A stretch of 64,000 nt of DNA from Acidaminococcus fermentans DSM 20731 (GCF_000025305.1 NC_013740.1:124001-188000); one strand, 5' to 3'; numbered from the stretch's first letter, positions 15,469 through 23,989 are shown. Notes: generated by a model from the sequence alone, not told the origin. A program made the numbers and translations.

Positions 15469-17558
15469 AGATACCGCAGTTTTTGCAGAGAAAAAAGAAA
15501 AAAACGGGTCCGGCACCGGAAAAACCGGTGCTGAAGCTGGATCCCAATCACCAGGAAATCCTCCATGAGGGAAAGCTCCGGGCCGTGGGCCTGGGGAAAT
15601 TCCTGGGGCTGGCCGTGCTGGTCATTGTGGTCCGGCTGTTCTGGCTCCAGATTGTCCAGGGCAGTACCCTGGCCCAGGAGGCCAATGACCAGATCACCGG
15701 GGAACATACGGAAATCGCCCCCCGGGGCAGCATCGTGGACCGGAACGGGGAGGAGCTGGCGGTAAGCGTCATCAGCAAATCCCTCTATGTGGATCCCCAG
15801 GAACTGGTGGACAATCCGGACCGGTGGCCGGCGGGGAAAATGCCCAGCCGGGACCCCAAAAAGGTGGCAGCGGATGCCCTGGCACCGGTGCTGGGACTGA
15901 ATGCGAACAAACTGTACGAAGAATTCTGTGAGCCGGACCGGCGGTTCATCTGGGTGAAGCGGACCCTGGATCCCCATGTGGCGGACCAGGTGGAAGCCAT
16001 CCTGAAGGAACAGAAGCTCAGCGGGTTCCATTTCAAGGAAGAAAGCAAACGGTTCTATACGAAAAACGACCTGGCGGCCCAGGTCCTGGGCTTTGTGGGC
16101 ACCGATGACAAGGGGCTGGAGGGGGTGGAAGCCTCCATGGACGACCAGCTGAAGGGCCGGAACCAGAAAAAACGCAGCTTCTTCGACGCCAAGGGCAACC
16201 AGGTGGGCCAGAGTGCCATGAACCAGGTCCAGGTACGGCGGATGAACACGGTCCAGCTCACCATTGACGCCCGGATGCAGTTCATCCTGGAAAAGAGCCT
16301 GGATGAAGCCATCAAAAAGACCCATGCGGCCAGTGCGGCTGCCATCCTGATGGACCCCAACACCGGGGAGATCCTGGGGATGGCCAGCCGGCCCACCTTC
16401 GATCCCAACCATTTTGCCCAGGCCCCCAAAGGAGCCTATATGAACCGGGGCGTGGGCATCGTCTATGAACCCGGATCCGTGTTCAAACCCATTATGGGGT
16501 CCGCCGGGCTGATGGAAGGGGTCATCACCCCCAATACGCCCTTCAACGACCAGGGGTCCATCGACGTGGGAGGCCGGCGGATCCGGAACTGGGACGGCAA
16601 GGGCATGGGCCATGTGACCTTTACTGACGTGATCAAATTCTCCCTGAATACGGGGATGGCCGACCTGGGCCTGAAGCTGGGAGGCGAACGGGAAACCCAG
16701 TATGCCAAAGCCTTCGGCTTCGGCAGCGCCACCGGCAGTGATGTGCCCGGGGAAGAAGCGGGGATCCTGTACAACCCCAAGGATATGGTGCCTTCCGATG
16801 TGGCCACCATGGCCATCGGACAGGGGATTGCTGTGACTCCGCTCCAGATGCTCCGTGCCATTTGCGCCATTGCCAACGGTGGGAGCCTGGTAAAACCGTA
16901 TATTGTCAAAAAAGTCACAAGCCCGGATGGAAAAGTCCTCCAGGAAGGGAAAACAGAAGTGGTCCGCACGGTGATCACGCCGGAAGTGGCGGAAGAAATG
17001 CGGACCATGATGGAAAAGGTGGTTTCCGAAGGGGGCGGCAAAACGGCCCAGATCAAGGGCTACAAGATCGCCGGCAAGACTGGGACCGCAGAAAAACTGT
17101 CTCCCAAAGGCGGCTATATCCCCGGGGTGTACATTGCCTCCTTTGTGGGCTTTGTGCCCAGTGATGCCCCCAGATATGCCATGATCATCATGCTGGATTC
17201 GCCCAAGGGAGCCTTCTACGGATCCCAGGTGTCTGCGCCTATTTTCCGGGATACTCTCCAGCAGATCCTGGTGGCGGAAGGGGTCCAGCCCAGCAACTGG
17301 GACGGGCTTCCCACCGTGGAATCCCTGCTGGCCAAGACGGCCAAAGAGGCGGCGCCCCTGGCCACCCTGGAGGCGGACGGGAACGGAGCGGTGAAACTGC
17401 CCAACCTGGCCGGCCATGCCATCCGGGAGGTGGCCGCTGCCCTGAGTGGGGCCAACCTGGCCCTGATCCCCGTTGGCAGCGGTACCAGCTGGAAGCAGAA
17501 TCCCGCTCCGGGAACCATTCTCCACAAGGGAGATACGGTGACGGTGTATTTTCGGTAA
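15465..17558 (+). CDS. Class B penicillin-binding protein with PASTA domain (FtsI/SpoVD type)
   Basis: The 697-residue product is a membrane-anchored D,D-transpeptidase. Residues 1-20 are basic and a helix follows at about 40-60 (LGLAVLVIVVRLFWLQIV). The PBP dimerisation domain starts at RGSIVDRNGEELA. The transpeptidase domain has SxxK in EPGSVFKP (Ser near 340), SxN in FSLNTG and KTG in GKTGTAEKL. A C-terminal PASTA domain begins at KLPNLAGHAIREV. The start is the GTG with GGAGG eight bases ahead; it overlaps the upstream stop as GTGA. An earlier in-frame GTG overlaps the SD itself and was rejected. Confidence 0.93.
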   Translation: MKIPQFLQRKKKKTGPAPEKPVLKLDPNHQEILHEGKLRAVGLGKFLGLAVLVIVVRLFWLQIVQGSTLAQEANDQITGEHTEIAPRGSIVDRNGEELAVSVISKSLYVDPQELVDNPDRWPAGKMPSRDPKKVAADALAPVLGLNANKLYEEFCEPDRRFIWVKRTLDPHVADQVEAILKEQKLSGFHFKEESKRFYTKNDLAAQVLGFVGTDDKGLEGVEASMDDQLKGRNQKKRSFFDAKGNQVGQSAMNQVQVRRMNTVQLTIDARMQFILEKSLDEAIKKTHAASAAAILMDPNTGEILGMASRPTFDPNHFAQAPKGAYMNRGVGIVYEPGSVFKPIMGSAGLMEGVITPNTPFNDQGSIDVGGRRIRNWDGKGMGHVTFTDVIKFSLNTGMADLGLKLGGERETQYAKAFGFGSATGSDVPGEEAGILYNPKDMVPSDVATMAIGQGIAVTPLQMLRAICAIANGGSLVKPYIVKKVTSPDGKVLQEGKTEVVRTVITPEVAEEMRTMMEKVVSEGGGKTAQIKGYKIAGKTGTAEKLSPKGGYIPGVYIASFVGFVPSDAPRYAMIIMLDSPKGAFYGSQVSAPIFRDTLQQILVAEGVQPSNWDGLPTVESLLAKTAKEAAPLATLEADGNGAVKLPNLAGHAIREVAAALSGANLALIPVGSGTSWKQNPAPGTILHKGDTVTVYFR

Positions 17559-17573
17559 GGAAAGGAATGGAAG

Positions 17574-18392
17574 ATGGAACCAATCATTATGGCCGGGAAA
17601 CCGGTGGCGGAAGAAATCCGCAGAAATCTCCGGGAAAAGTTCGCCGGGAAGGAACTGACCCTGGCCACCTTTCTGGTGGGGGACAATCCGGCGGCCCATG
17701 TGTACAAACGGAGCCTGCTGAAGACGGCAGCCAGCCTGGGCATCCATACCCGGGATGTGGAACTGCCAGAAGGAGCCAGCCAGGAAGAAGCGGAACGCGC
17801 TCTCCGGGCTCTCAGTGAAGATCCCCGGGTGGACGGGATCCTGCCCCTGGTGCCTTTTCCCTGGCACATCAGCCGGATGCAGCTGATCCGGCAGCTGGAT
17901 CCGGAAAAGGACATGGACTGCATCCATCCCATCAACGGAGGGAAGCTGTACCTGGGGATCACCCCCTGGGGCCCCTGCACTCCCCGATCCTGCATGGCCC
18001 TGCTGGATTACTACAAGATCCCCCTGGAAGGGCAGCATGTGGTGATGGTGGGCTATGGAGAAGTGGTGGGACGGCCGCTGACCCTGATGCTCATGGGCCG
18101 GTACGCCACAGTGACCGTGTGCCGTTCCCGCACAAAAAATCTGCCTGCCATTACCAGGCAGGCAGATATCATCATCAGTGCAGTGGGCAAACCCGACCTG
18201 ATCACGGAAGACATGATCCGGGAAGGAGCCGTGGTGGTGGATGTGGGCATCAATTCCGTGGACGGGAAGCTGGTGGGGGATGTGTCCGAAGCGGCCAAAA
18301 AAGTCAAGGCTTCGGCCTACACCCCCGTTCCCGGCGGAGTGGGTGTGGTCAGCAACCTGATGGTCATGGAAACCCTCACCCGGCGTCTCTGA
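17574..18392 (+). CDS. folD: FolD-like protein with altered catalytic residues
   Basis: The 272-residue protein aligns along its whole length with methylenetetrahydrofolate dehydrogenase/cyclohydrolase: DGILPLVPFP, DPEKDMDCIHP, PCTPRS, a Rossmann segment MVGYGEVVGRP and TPVPGGVGVVSNL. Compared with human MTHFD1 and E. coli FolD from memory, the active-site Lys four residues after the conserved Tyr is Leu (VYKRSLLK). The Gln of the LVQLPLP motif is also Leu (ILPLVPFP). The Asp of KDxDG is kept. GRS becomes GYG and GGVGPMT becomes GGVGVVS. It may be a non-canonical paralogue rather than the housekeeping enzyme. It follows the PBP gene by 15 bp and abuts the next, convergent gene with no spacing. 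Confidence 0.82.
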   Translation: MEPIIMAGKPVAEEIRRNLREKFAGKELTLATFLVGDNPAAHVYKRSLLKTAASLGIHTRDVELPEGASQEEAERALRALSEDPRVDGILPLVPFPWHISRMQLIRQLDPEKDMDCIHPINGGKLYLGITPWGPCTPRSCMALLDYYKIPLEGQHVVMVGYGEVVGRPLTLMLMGRYATVTVCRSRTKNLPAITRQADIIISAVGKPDLITEDMIREGAVVVDVGINSVDGKLVGDVSEAAKKVKASAYTPVPGGVGVVSNLMVMETLTRRL

Positions 18393-18788
18393 TCATTTCT
18401 GATCCTTGGCCGCCAGTTTGCCCAGGAATTTGGCCTTGTTCACCAGGAACCGTTCATGGGTGCCCTGGCCGATGGTGCCGTAGTTGTCGGATACGGTGAT
18501 CTTGAAGGTCAGTTTCCGGCCGTCCACTCCGACCAGGACGGCTTTGGCGGTAACAGTCTTGCCCACGGCGGTGGCGGCATCATGGGACAGGTTCACGCCG
18601 ATCCCCACGCTGGTGGTTTCCTCATCCAGGCAGGGATTGACGATGCTGCAGGCCGCCTTTTCCATCAGGGCCAGCATGGCCGGGGTGGCGTAGACGTCCA
18701 GGGAGCCGCTGCCCATGGCGGCGGCAGTGTTGGTGTGGAGCACGGTATCCGTGGCTTCACCCACGGCGCCGATACGGAATTCTTTCAT
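18393..18788 (-). CDS. FlK-like hotdog thioesterase
   Basis: This 131-residue hotdog-fold protein has the layout of the FlK (fluoroacetyl-CoA thioesterase) superfamily: GSGSLDVYATPAMLALMEKAA carries the helix with the conserved Glu, and GTIGQGTHERFLV carries the conserved His. It probably hydrolyses a small acyl-CoA; the substrate is not evident. The ATG of MKEFRIG was taken, although a GTG three codons upstream lies closer to the purine-rich AGAGAG. It converges directly on folD. Confidence 0.75.
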   Translation of the reverse strand: MKEFRIGAVGEATDTVLHTNTAAAMGSGSLDVYATPAMLALMEKAACSIVNPCLDEETTSVGIGVNLSHDAATAVGKTVTAKAVLVGVDGRKLTFKITVSDNYGTIGQGTHERFLVNKAKFLGKLAAKDQK

Positions 18789-18926
18789 GATATCCACTTC
18801 TCTCTTTTAGATTTTTGACAATTCCATCTTACTCGTTTTTTCCCGGAAAGGCAAGGCGGCAGTCTGGAATCCTCCAGGTGCCGGCCGGGACAAGGGCGAA
18901 GAAAACAAGACAGCCGGGAGGGCTTT

Positions 18927-19685
18927 ATGAAAAAGATCATTCTTCTTGGGTGCCTGCTGCTGAGCCTTCTTCTCAGCGGCTGCGCCAAAGGCCACATTAC
19001 CATGGAAATCACCCGTCTGGGAGCGGCGGACCTTACCTGCAGACTGGTGGCGGCACCGGTGCTGAAACCTACGGTGGACGCCTTCCAGGAAGATTTCCGG
19101 AAGGACGGCTATGGAGTCCGGCCTGCCAAAGAAGGGCAGTATGAAGGGTTCGTGGCCACCAAGCATTACAATCAGGTGAAGGATATCAAAGACTCCAAAG
19201 TGCTGAAGACCTTTGACATCGGCACCTGGGAAAAAGCGGCCCAGGATGCCGCCGGATCCCAGAACGGGGATAAAGCCAAAACGGCCTCCGTTACCAAAGA
19301 AAAGAAAGATCCCATTGTCCGTCTCCAGGGAGGCCTGCTGTTCGATACCATCAGTGTCCATACCGGGATCAACATGGCCCCCAAAGAAGAACTGAAGAAC
19401 AGGGATGCCCAGGCCGTGCTCCAGAACGTGCTGAAACAGTTCGATCTGCGGTTCACCCTGGTGCTGCCCACCGGGGTGGATGCCACCAACGCTACCCAGG
19501 TCAGCGACGACAAACGGATCCTTACCTGGAAGCTGCCCCTGGGAGAAGAAACGCCCATGGAGGCCACCGTCACCTACCTGAACCCGGTGAAAGCCGCCGG
19601 CTGGCTCATGGTGCTGCTGGTAGTGGGGGGCGTGGGGAACGCCTATTACCGGAAGCGGAAGAGGATGGAAAAAGCTGGGGCGTGA
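18927..19685 (+). CDS. LppM-like (DUF3153) lipoprotein
   Basis: This 252-residue protein has a lipoprotein signal peptide ending LLSGC (Cys at about 19). A soluble domain begins ITMEITRLGAADLTCRLVAAP, as in DUF3153/LppM proteins. A C-terminal membrane helix (about residues 226-243, AAGWLMVLLVVGGVGNAYY) ends in a basic tail. Both ends would therefore be membrane-anchored with the domain outside. The middle (about 105-130) is Lys/Thr/Asp-rich and probably disordered. GGAGGG precedes the ATG. Function unknown. Confidence 0.75.
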   Translation: MKKIILLGCLLLSLLLSGCAKGHITMEITRLGAADLTCRLVAAPVLKPTVDAFQEDFRKDGYGVRPAKEGQYEGFVATKHYNQVKDIKDSKVLKTFDIGTWEKAAQDAAGSQNGDKAKTASVTKEKKDPIVRLQGGLLFDTISVHTGINMAPKEELKNRDAQAVLQNVLKQFDLRFTLVLPTGVDATNATQVSDDKRILTWKLPLGEETPMEATVTYLNPVKAAGWLMVLLVVGGVGNAYYRKRKRMEKAGA

Positions 19686-19878
19686 GCCCCAGCTTGTCTG
19701 CAGTCAATGGTTAATGGCCGGATGATAAAATTTGCAGGCAAATTTTATGGATGTGCAAATCGGAACCGTAGGGGCTGCACGCCGGGCAGCCCGCCAAATT
19801 GCCGATTGTCCGTACATCCTGCGGAGCAACCGGGCTGCATCCCCTACGGTCCATCCTATTACGAAAAAAATCAATTTA
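19686..19878. repeat. Intergenic repeat element with CCGTAGGGG/CCCCTACGG ends
   Basis: A short GTCAATGG tract and an AAAATTTGCAGGCAAATTTT palindrome precede an 84-bp unit (19766-19849). The unit starts CCGTAGGGGCTGCACGCCGG and ends GGGCTGCATCCCCTACGG, so its termini are inverted repeats. Related units occur near 47505, 55129 and 61421. No gene is visible. Confidence 0.75.
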
Positions 19879-19887
19879 TGTTACAAT
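19879..19887 (+). promoter_or_regulatory. Extended -10 promoter of the DUF190 gene
   Basis: TGT-TACAAT fits the extended -10 form (TGn before the hexamer), about 45 bp before the start codon. No convincing -35 hexamer is seen. Confidence 0.4.
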
Positions 19888-19931
19888 AAACATAAGAAAA
19901 GTGAGATTCATCCGAAATGGAGGGAAAGCAT

Positions 19932-20327
19932 ATGGCTGATTTTCTGCACCTGACCAAACTGACCATCTATGTAGGCGAAGATTTCTTTTACAAGGACAAA
20001 CCTTTTTACAAGGCAATCTTTGACATTGCCGGGAAATACAAAATCGCCGGCTGTACAGTGCTCCGGGGGACCCAGGGCTATGGGAGCCGGGTGCGGGGGA
20101 AGGAACGGAGACTGTTCATCAGTGTTTCCGAAGCCATCAACCTGCCGGTGATCATCACCATGATCGATACAAAGGAACAGATCGAACTGATGTATCCGTT
20201 CCTGGAGGAGAACCTGCGCCACGGGGTGGCTACAGTGGAAGAAATCGACATGCTGGCCACCAATTACGTGAAGGAAGAATACCGGAAAAAGATCGAGAAC
20301 CGGGACAATCCGGAGATGCAAAAATGA
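19932..20327 (+). CDS. DUF190-domain protein
   Basis: This 131-residue protein matches DUF190, a small PII-like fold family: LTKLTIYVGEDFFYKDKPFYKAIFD, GCTVLRGTQGYG and LPVIITMIDTKEQIE in the expected order. The start with GGAGGG seven bases upstream was chosen over an ATG five codons earlier that precedes the same SD. DUF190 genes often lie beside fluoride exporters (crcB); none is seen here. The molecular function is not known. Confidence 0.85.
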   Translation: MADFLHLTKLTIYVGEDFFYKDKPFYKAIFDIAGKYKIAGCTVLRGTQGYGSRVRGKERRLFISVSEAINLPVIITMIDTKEQIELMYPFLEENLRHGVATVEEIDMLATNYVKEEYRKKIENRDNPEMQK

Positions 20328-20329
20328 AA

Positions 20330-20408
20330 GGGGGGGGCTGCGGATGGGCAGCACCCCCGTCAGCTGTCAGCTGACAGGAAAGTGTTGCACGAATCGTGCA
20401 ACACTTCT
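20330..20408 (+). terminator. Two hairpins between the DUF190 gene and luxS
   Basis: A G-rich hairpin (GGGGGGCTGC ... GCAGCACCCCC) follows the stop codon at once. Then comes CAGCTGTCAGCTGACAGG repeat sequence and an 11-bp perfect stem GTGTTGCACGA / TCGTGCAACAC at 20382-20404 ending in TTCTTT. T-runs are short, so termination efficiency is uncertain. Confidence 0.55.
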
Positions 20409-20426
20409 TTCATTGGAGGAATGAAT

Positions 20427-20903
20427 ATGGAAAAAGTCATCATCGAAAGCTTCACCCTGGATCATACGAAAGTGAAGGCCCCTTATGTGCGGCTGATCGG
20501 GCAGGAAACCGGGGAACACGGGGACATCGTTTCCAACTTCGACATCCGGCTGTGCCAGCCCAACCAGCAGGAAATCCCCACCGGAGGGATGCATACCCTG
20601 GAACATCTGCTGGCCCTGTATCTGCGGCCCCGGATCAAAGGGTATCTGGACTGCTCTCCTTTCGGCTGCCGCACCGGGTTCCATCTCCTGTGCTGGGGGG
20701 TCCATGATCCCAAGGACGTGGCCAAAGCCCTGAAGGAAGCTCTGGAACTGGTGGTGGAGACCACCTGGGACCAGGTACCCGGGACAAAGGAAAAGGAATG
20801 CGGGAATTACAAAGACCATTCCCTGTTCTGTGCCCAGGAATGGGCCAAGGAGATCCTGGCCAAAGGAATCAGCAGTGATCCCTATGAGAGGAAGATTGTG
20901 TAA
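20427..20903 (+). CDS. luxS: S-ribosylhomocysteine lyase
   Basis: LuxS cleaves S-ribosylhomocysteine to homocysteine and DPD, the precursor of autoinducer-2. The 158-residue product shows the metal-binding HTLEHLLA (about residues 54-61), the catalytic Cys in [11 protein letters not shown] and the third metal ligand region with Cys near residue 124 (KECGNYKDH). GGAGGA lies six bases before the chosen ATG. The next gene is convergent, and no pfs (MTA/SAH nucleosidase) gene is adjacent. Confidence 0.97.
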   Translation: MEKVIIESFTLDHTKVKAPYVRLIGQETGEHGDIVSNFDIRLCQPNQQEIPTGGMHTLEHLLALYLRPRIKGYLDCSPFGCRTGFHLLCWGVHDPKDVAKALKEALELVVETTWDQVPGTKEKECGNYKDHSLFCAQEWAKEILAKGISSDPYERKIV

Positions 20904-20958
20904 GGTGCGTCAGAGACGCACCGAATGGGGGTGTGAATTTTTTCACACCCCCATTTTC
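20904..20958. terminator. Bidirectional terminator between luxS and the sensor kinase gene
   Basis: A first small hairpin GGTGCGTCAGAGACGCACC sits directly after luxS. A second, 13-bp stem (ATGGGGGTGTGAA / TTCACACCCCCAT) follows with T-rich flanks. Its core GGGGGTGTGAATTTTTTCAC occurs again after leuB. Confidence 0.85.
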
Positions 20959-22687
20959 ACGCTCTCGGCAGTTGGACTTCTATGGAGGTCCCTTCATTCA
21001 CCCGGCTGGTGAGTCTGATCTTGCCCCGGTGCTGTTCTACGATGTGTTTCACGATGGACAGGCCCAGACCGCTGCCGCCGCTTTGCTTGCTCCGGCTCCC
21101 TTCCACCCGGTAGAACCGTTCGAAGACCCGCTCCTGGACATCTTCCGGGATGCCGATGCCGGTGTCCTTCACCGTTAGCACCACCTGGTCTCCGTCCCGT
21201 CCCATGGTCACGTACACATGGCCTCCGGGCCGGTTGTACTTGACCCCGTTGTCGATGAGATTCATGGCCATTTCCCGGAGCATGCTGCTGCTGCCCCGGA
21301 CTTTGTCTTCCGTCAGATGGCAGTGGATGGTCACCTGCCTGTCTTTGCAGAAGGGGTCCATGAATTCCACCACGGACTGGATCAGGCCGCCCAGGGGAAC
21401 TTCTTCCTGGAGGGCCTCCGCCGGCACTTCTTCGATCCGGGACAGGAAGATGATGCTGTTGATCATTTCCAGCAGCCGGGCCGCCTCTTTCCGGATCAGC
21501 TGTCCGAAATGGGTGATGTCCTCTTTTTTCTGGTACATCCCGGCGGCCATCAGTTCGGCGAATCCGCTGATGGAAGTCAGGGGCGTCTTCAGTTCATGGG
21601 TCACGTTGGCAGTAAAATCCCGCCGCAGCTGCTCCCGTTCCCGGGCTTCAGTAATGTCCTGGATGATCAGCATCCGGCTGGCCCGGCCCTGGGGCGGTTC
21701 CAGAGGCTGGAGGTCCAACTGGTACTGGCGGCTCCGGTATTTGACGGTCCGGTTCCAGGCCCGGCTGTTCCGGAGCTGATCCAGGGAAGTCCGGGCCTCC
21801 GGGGGCAGGAAGGGCATGAGGAATTTTCCCAGGATCCGGGGGCGGCCGGCGGTGGGCCGTTCTTCCTGCTGGAGCAGCTGGAAGCCCCAGGCGTTGATCC
21901 ACTGGATCCGCATCTGGTCATCCAGCAGGATCACCCCTTCCTTCAGGCTGTCGGTGATCCGTTTCATGGTGTTCCGTTCCTGTTCCAGGTTCCGCAGGCT
22001 CTGGTCCAGCTGTTTTCCCTGCCGGTCGATGGTGGCCAGGAAGGGCAGCAGTTCCGGGTAGGATGTGTGGAACAGCTGTTTTTCTTCTTCCGAAGTGTCT
22101 CCCTGACCGATCTGGGACAGGTACCGGGTGGCCTGTTCCAGGGGATCCAGCAGCCCCTGGGTGAGCCGCCGCACGGTGAACTGGCAGATCAGGATCAGCA
22201 GGAGCAGGGAGAAGAGCCACCAGGGCAGCAGAGCTTCCAGGGGACGGAGCAGGTCCGTCTGGGTCCGGGCCAGCCGGAGCACGCTGCCGTCCGATAGCCG
22301 CTGGGCCGCATACAGGGTCACTTCCTGGAGGGTGGCGGAATGACGGGCGTTGCTGCCCTGGCCTTCGCCCAGGGCCTGGGCGATTTCCGGCCGCTCCCGG
22401 TGGTTGGGCATGGCTGTTGCGTCTTCAAAGGAATCATAGAGGACGGTGCCATGGGTATCCACCCAGGTCAGCCGCAGATCCGGAGACGCCTGGCCGGACC
22501 GTTTCAGGAACACATAGGGGTCGCTGTGGTGTTCCAGGTCCGTCCCCAGGACCTGGGCCACCTGCTGGAGATCGGCCAGGGTCTGCTGTTTGGCCGTCTG
22601 CCAGGAGGCAAAGGCGCAGACCAGGGCGGTGACCAGGATGCAGGCCAGACCCACCAGGAACAGATGGAGATAAATCTGCTTTTTCAT
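20957..22687 (-). CDS. Sensor histidine kinase, PhoR/WalK-like
   Basis: This 576-residue membrane kinase has two helices (about residues 7-28 and 155-172) around an extracytoplasmic sensor. HAMP-like and PAS regions follow (PAS from about 240, GVILLDDQMRIQWINAWG). The HisKA box is FTANVTHELKTPLTSISGF and the ATPase domain has NLIDNGVKYNRPGG, DTGIGIPED and SGGSGLGLSIVK. It lies 15 bp downstream of its response regulator gene. The stimulus is unknown; phosphate sensing is possible by resemblance to PhoR, but no pho genes are nearby. Confidence 0.93.
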   Translation of the reverse strand: MKKQIYLHLFLVGLACILVTALVCAFASWQTAKQQTLADLQQVAQVLGTDLEHHSDPYVFLKRSGQASPDLRLTWVDTHGTVLYDSFEDATAMPNHRERPEIAQALGEGQGSNARHSATLQEVTLYAAQRLSDGSVLRLARTQTDLLRPLEALLPWWLFSLLLLILICQFTVRRLTQGLLDPLEQATRYLSQIGQGDTSEEEKQLFHTSYPELLPFLATIDRQGKQLDQSLRNLEQERNTMKRITDSLKEGVILLDDQMRIQWINAWGFQLLQQEERPTAGRPRILGKFLMPFLPPEARTSLDQLRNSRAWNRTVKYRSRQYQLDLQPLEPPQGRASRMLIIQDITEAREREQLRRDFTANVTHELKTPLTSISGFAELMAAGMYQKKEDITHFGQLIRKEAARLLEMINSIIFLSRIEEVPAEALQEEVPLGGLIQSVVEFMDPFCKDRQVTIHCHLTEDKVRGSSSMLREMAMNLIDNGVKYNRPGGHVYVTMGRDGDQVVLTVKDTGIGIPEDVQERVFERFYRVEGSRSKQSGGSGLGLSIVKHIVEQHRGKIRLTSRVNEGTSIEVQLPRA

Positions 22688-22702
22688 ACGCTGTGCTCCC
22701 GG

Positions 22703-23380
22703 TCACTGGATCCGGTAGCCCACGCCCCGGACGGTCTGGATGATCCGTCCGGCTTCTCCCAGCTTCTGGCGCAGGCTCCGGATGTGCATGTCGATGGTGC
22801 GGCTTTCTCCCGCATAGGAAAAGGACCATACGGCTTCCATGATCTGGTCCCGGCTCAGGACAATGCCTGCATTGGCCATGAGATAGTGGAGCAGATCGAA
22901 TTCCTTGACGGTGAGTTCACAGGGCTGGCCCTGAGTAGTCACCCGGTGTTTCTTCAGGTCCAGGGTAATGTCTCCGCAGACCAGCAGGTTCCGGTCCTGG
23001 GGCTTCTGCCGGCCGCCCCGGCGGAGGACGGCCTTGACCCGGCTCAGCAGTTCCATGATGCCGAAGGGTTTGGAGATATAATCGTCCGCCCCGGCATCCA
23101 GTCCGGTGACCACGTCGTATTCACTGGTCCGGGCGGTGAGCATGATTACGGGCAGACCGCTGGTGGCCTGGCTGTCCCGGAGCTTCTTCAGGATGTCCAG
23201 GCCGCTTTCTCCCGGCAGCATAATGTCCAGGAGCACCAGATCCGGCTGTTTGGCTTCCAGGGCCTTCCAGAAAGAGGGACCGTCAGGAAAGGCTTCCGCC
23301 TGGAATTTCTGGCTGCAAAGGGCATAACGGACCAGTTCCCGGATGTTTTCATCGTCTTCCACACAATAGATCAGCGCCAT
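22703..23380 (-). CDS. Response regulator, OmpR/PhoB family
   Basis: The 225-residue regulator has a receiver domain with acidic pocket EDDENIRE, the phospho-acceptor Asp in LVLLDIMLPG (about residue 51), MLTART and the Lys of YISKPF. A winged-helix C-terminal domain follows with RTIDMHIRSLRQKLG and TVRGVGYRI. The ATG of MALIYC, eight bases after AAGGAAGG, was taken over a GTG three codons earlier. It is the first gene of the pair with the kinase downstream. Confidence 0.94.
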   Translation of the reverse strand: MALIYCVEDDENIRELVRYALCSQKFQAEAFPDGPSFWKALEAKQPDLVLLDIMLPGESGLDILKKLRDSQATSGLPVIMLTARTSEYDVVTGLDAGADDYISKPFGIMELLSRVKAVLRRGGRQKPQDRNLLVCGDITLDLKKHRVTTQGQPCELTVKEFDLLHYLMANAGIVLSRDQIMEAVWSFSYAGESRTIDMHIRSLRQKLGEAGRIIQTVRGVGYRIQ

Positions 23381-23508
23381 CCACTGCACCTTCCTTTACA
23401 GGGTTTTCTTTCCATTATAGCCCACTTTCCTTGATTCCAACAGGGGGGGAAGAGTTATGGCGGGGCGAAATCGGAGGGAAAACAAACGAACAAAGTTTCA
23501 TTAAATAC

Positions 23509-23537
23509 TTGATTTAACGAACAAAACGTGATAATAT
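23509..23537 (+). promoter_or_regulatory. Promoter of the LysM gene
   Basis: TTGATT and TAATAT are spaced by 17 bp, about 38 bp before the start codon, in an A/T-rich stretch that otherwise shows no feature. Confidence 0.6.
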
Positions 23538-23574
23538 ACAAACAACAAACAAAAGTTCGTGTGGAGGGAGAAAA

Positions 23575-23883
23575 ATGAAGAAACTTTTATTGGGACTGGT
23601 ACTGGTTCTGCTGGGTGTTTCTTCGTATGGGGTCCTGCAGATGGAAGCGGCTCCCACCCGGTACCGGAATCAGCAGGTGGTGGTGTTCCGGGGGGACAGT
23701 CTGTGGGGCATTGCCCGGCGGTATACCCGGCCGGAAGAAGATGTGCGGGAAGTGATCGACCGGATCGCCAAGGCCAACCATCTGGACCTGCGCCAGGCCA
23801 TCCAGCCGGGTCAGAAGCTGACGGTGCCGGTGAAACAGGGAAAACCGGAAAAAACAGAGAAGATGATGGCCAGCCGCAGCTGA
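23575..23883 (+). CDS. Small exported LysM-domain protein
   Basis: The 102-residue protein has an N-terminal signal or anchor (MKKLLLGLVLVLLGVSSYG) and one LysM domain (about residues 36-86), with VFRGDSLWGIARRY at the start and IQPGQKLTVPV at the end. It would bind peptidoglycan. The layout is like the cell-division inhibitor YneA, but no lexA or recA-type gene is adjacent, so that role is unproven. It is a single-gene unit between a strong promoter and a terminator. Confidence 0.85.
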   Translation: MKKLLLGLVLVLLGVSSYGVLQMEAAPTRYRNQQVVVFRGDSLWGIARRYTRPEEDVREVIDRIAKANHLDLRQAIQPGQKLTVPVKQGKPEKTEKMMASRS

Positions 23884-23904
23884 TGGTTTCCATGGCCGCT
23901 GGCC

Positions 23905-23950
23905 GGGAGTGCTGTACATGTGTTTTCACACGTGCAACACTCCCTTTTTT
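23905..23950 (+). terminator. Terminator after the LysM gene
   Basis: A long imperfect stem starting GGGAGTG and ending CAACACTCCC, with an inner ACATGTG/CACGTG pairing, is followed by six T residues. Confidence 0.8.
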
Positions 23951-23989
23951 GTTGTACAATGGAACCATATTGACTGGGGAGAAAGGACA

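Noticed and set aside
15465-17558. SpoVD, i.e. a sporulation-specific role for the PASTA-containing PBP
   Set aside because: The PASTA domain alone does not separate SpoVD from division FtsI, and no sporulation gene occurs in the window.
15300-18038. A 912-codon open frame antisense to the FtsW/PBP/FolD genes
   Set aside because: High third-position GC leaves antisense frames open. Its product is rich in His, Gly, Pro and Gln with no domain, while the plus-strand genes have clear motifs.
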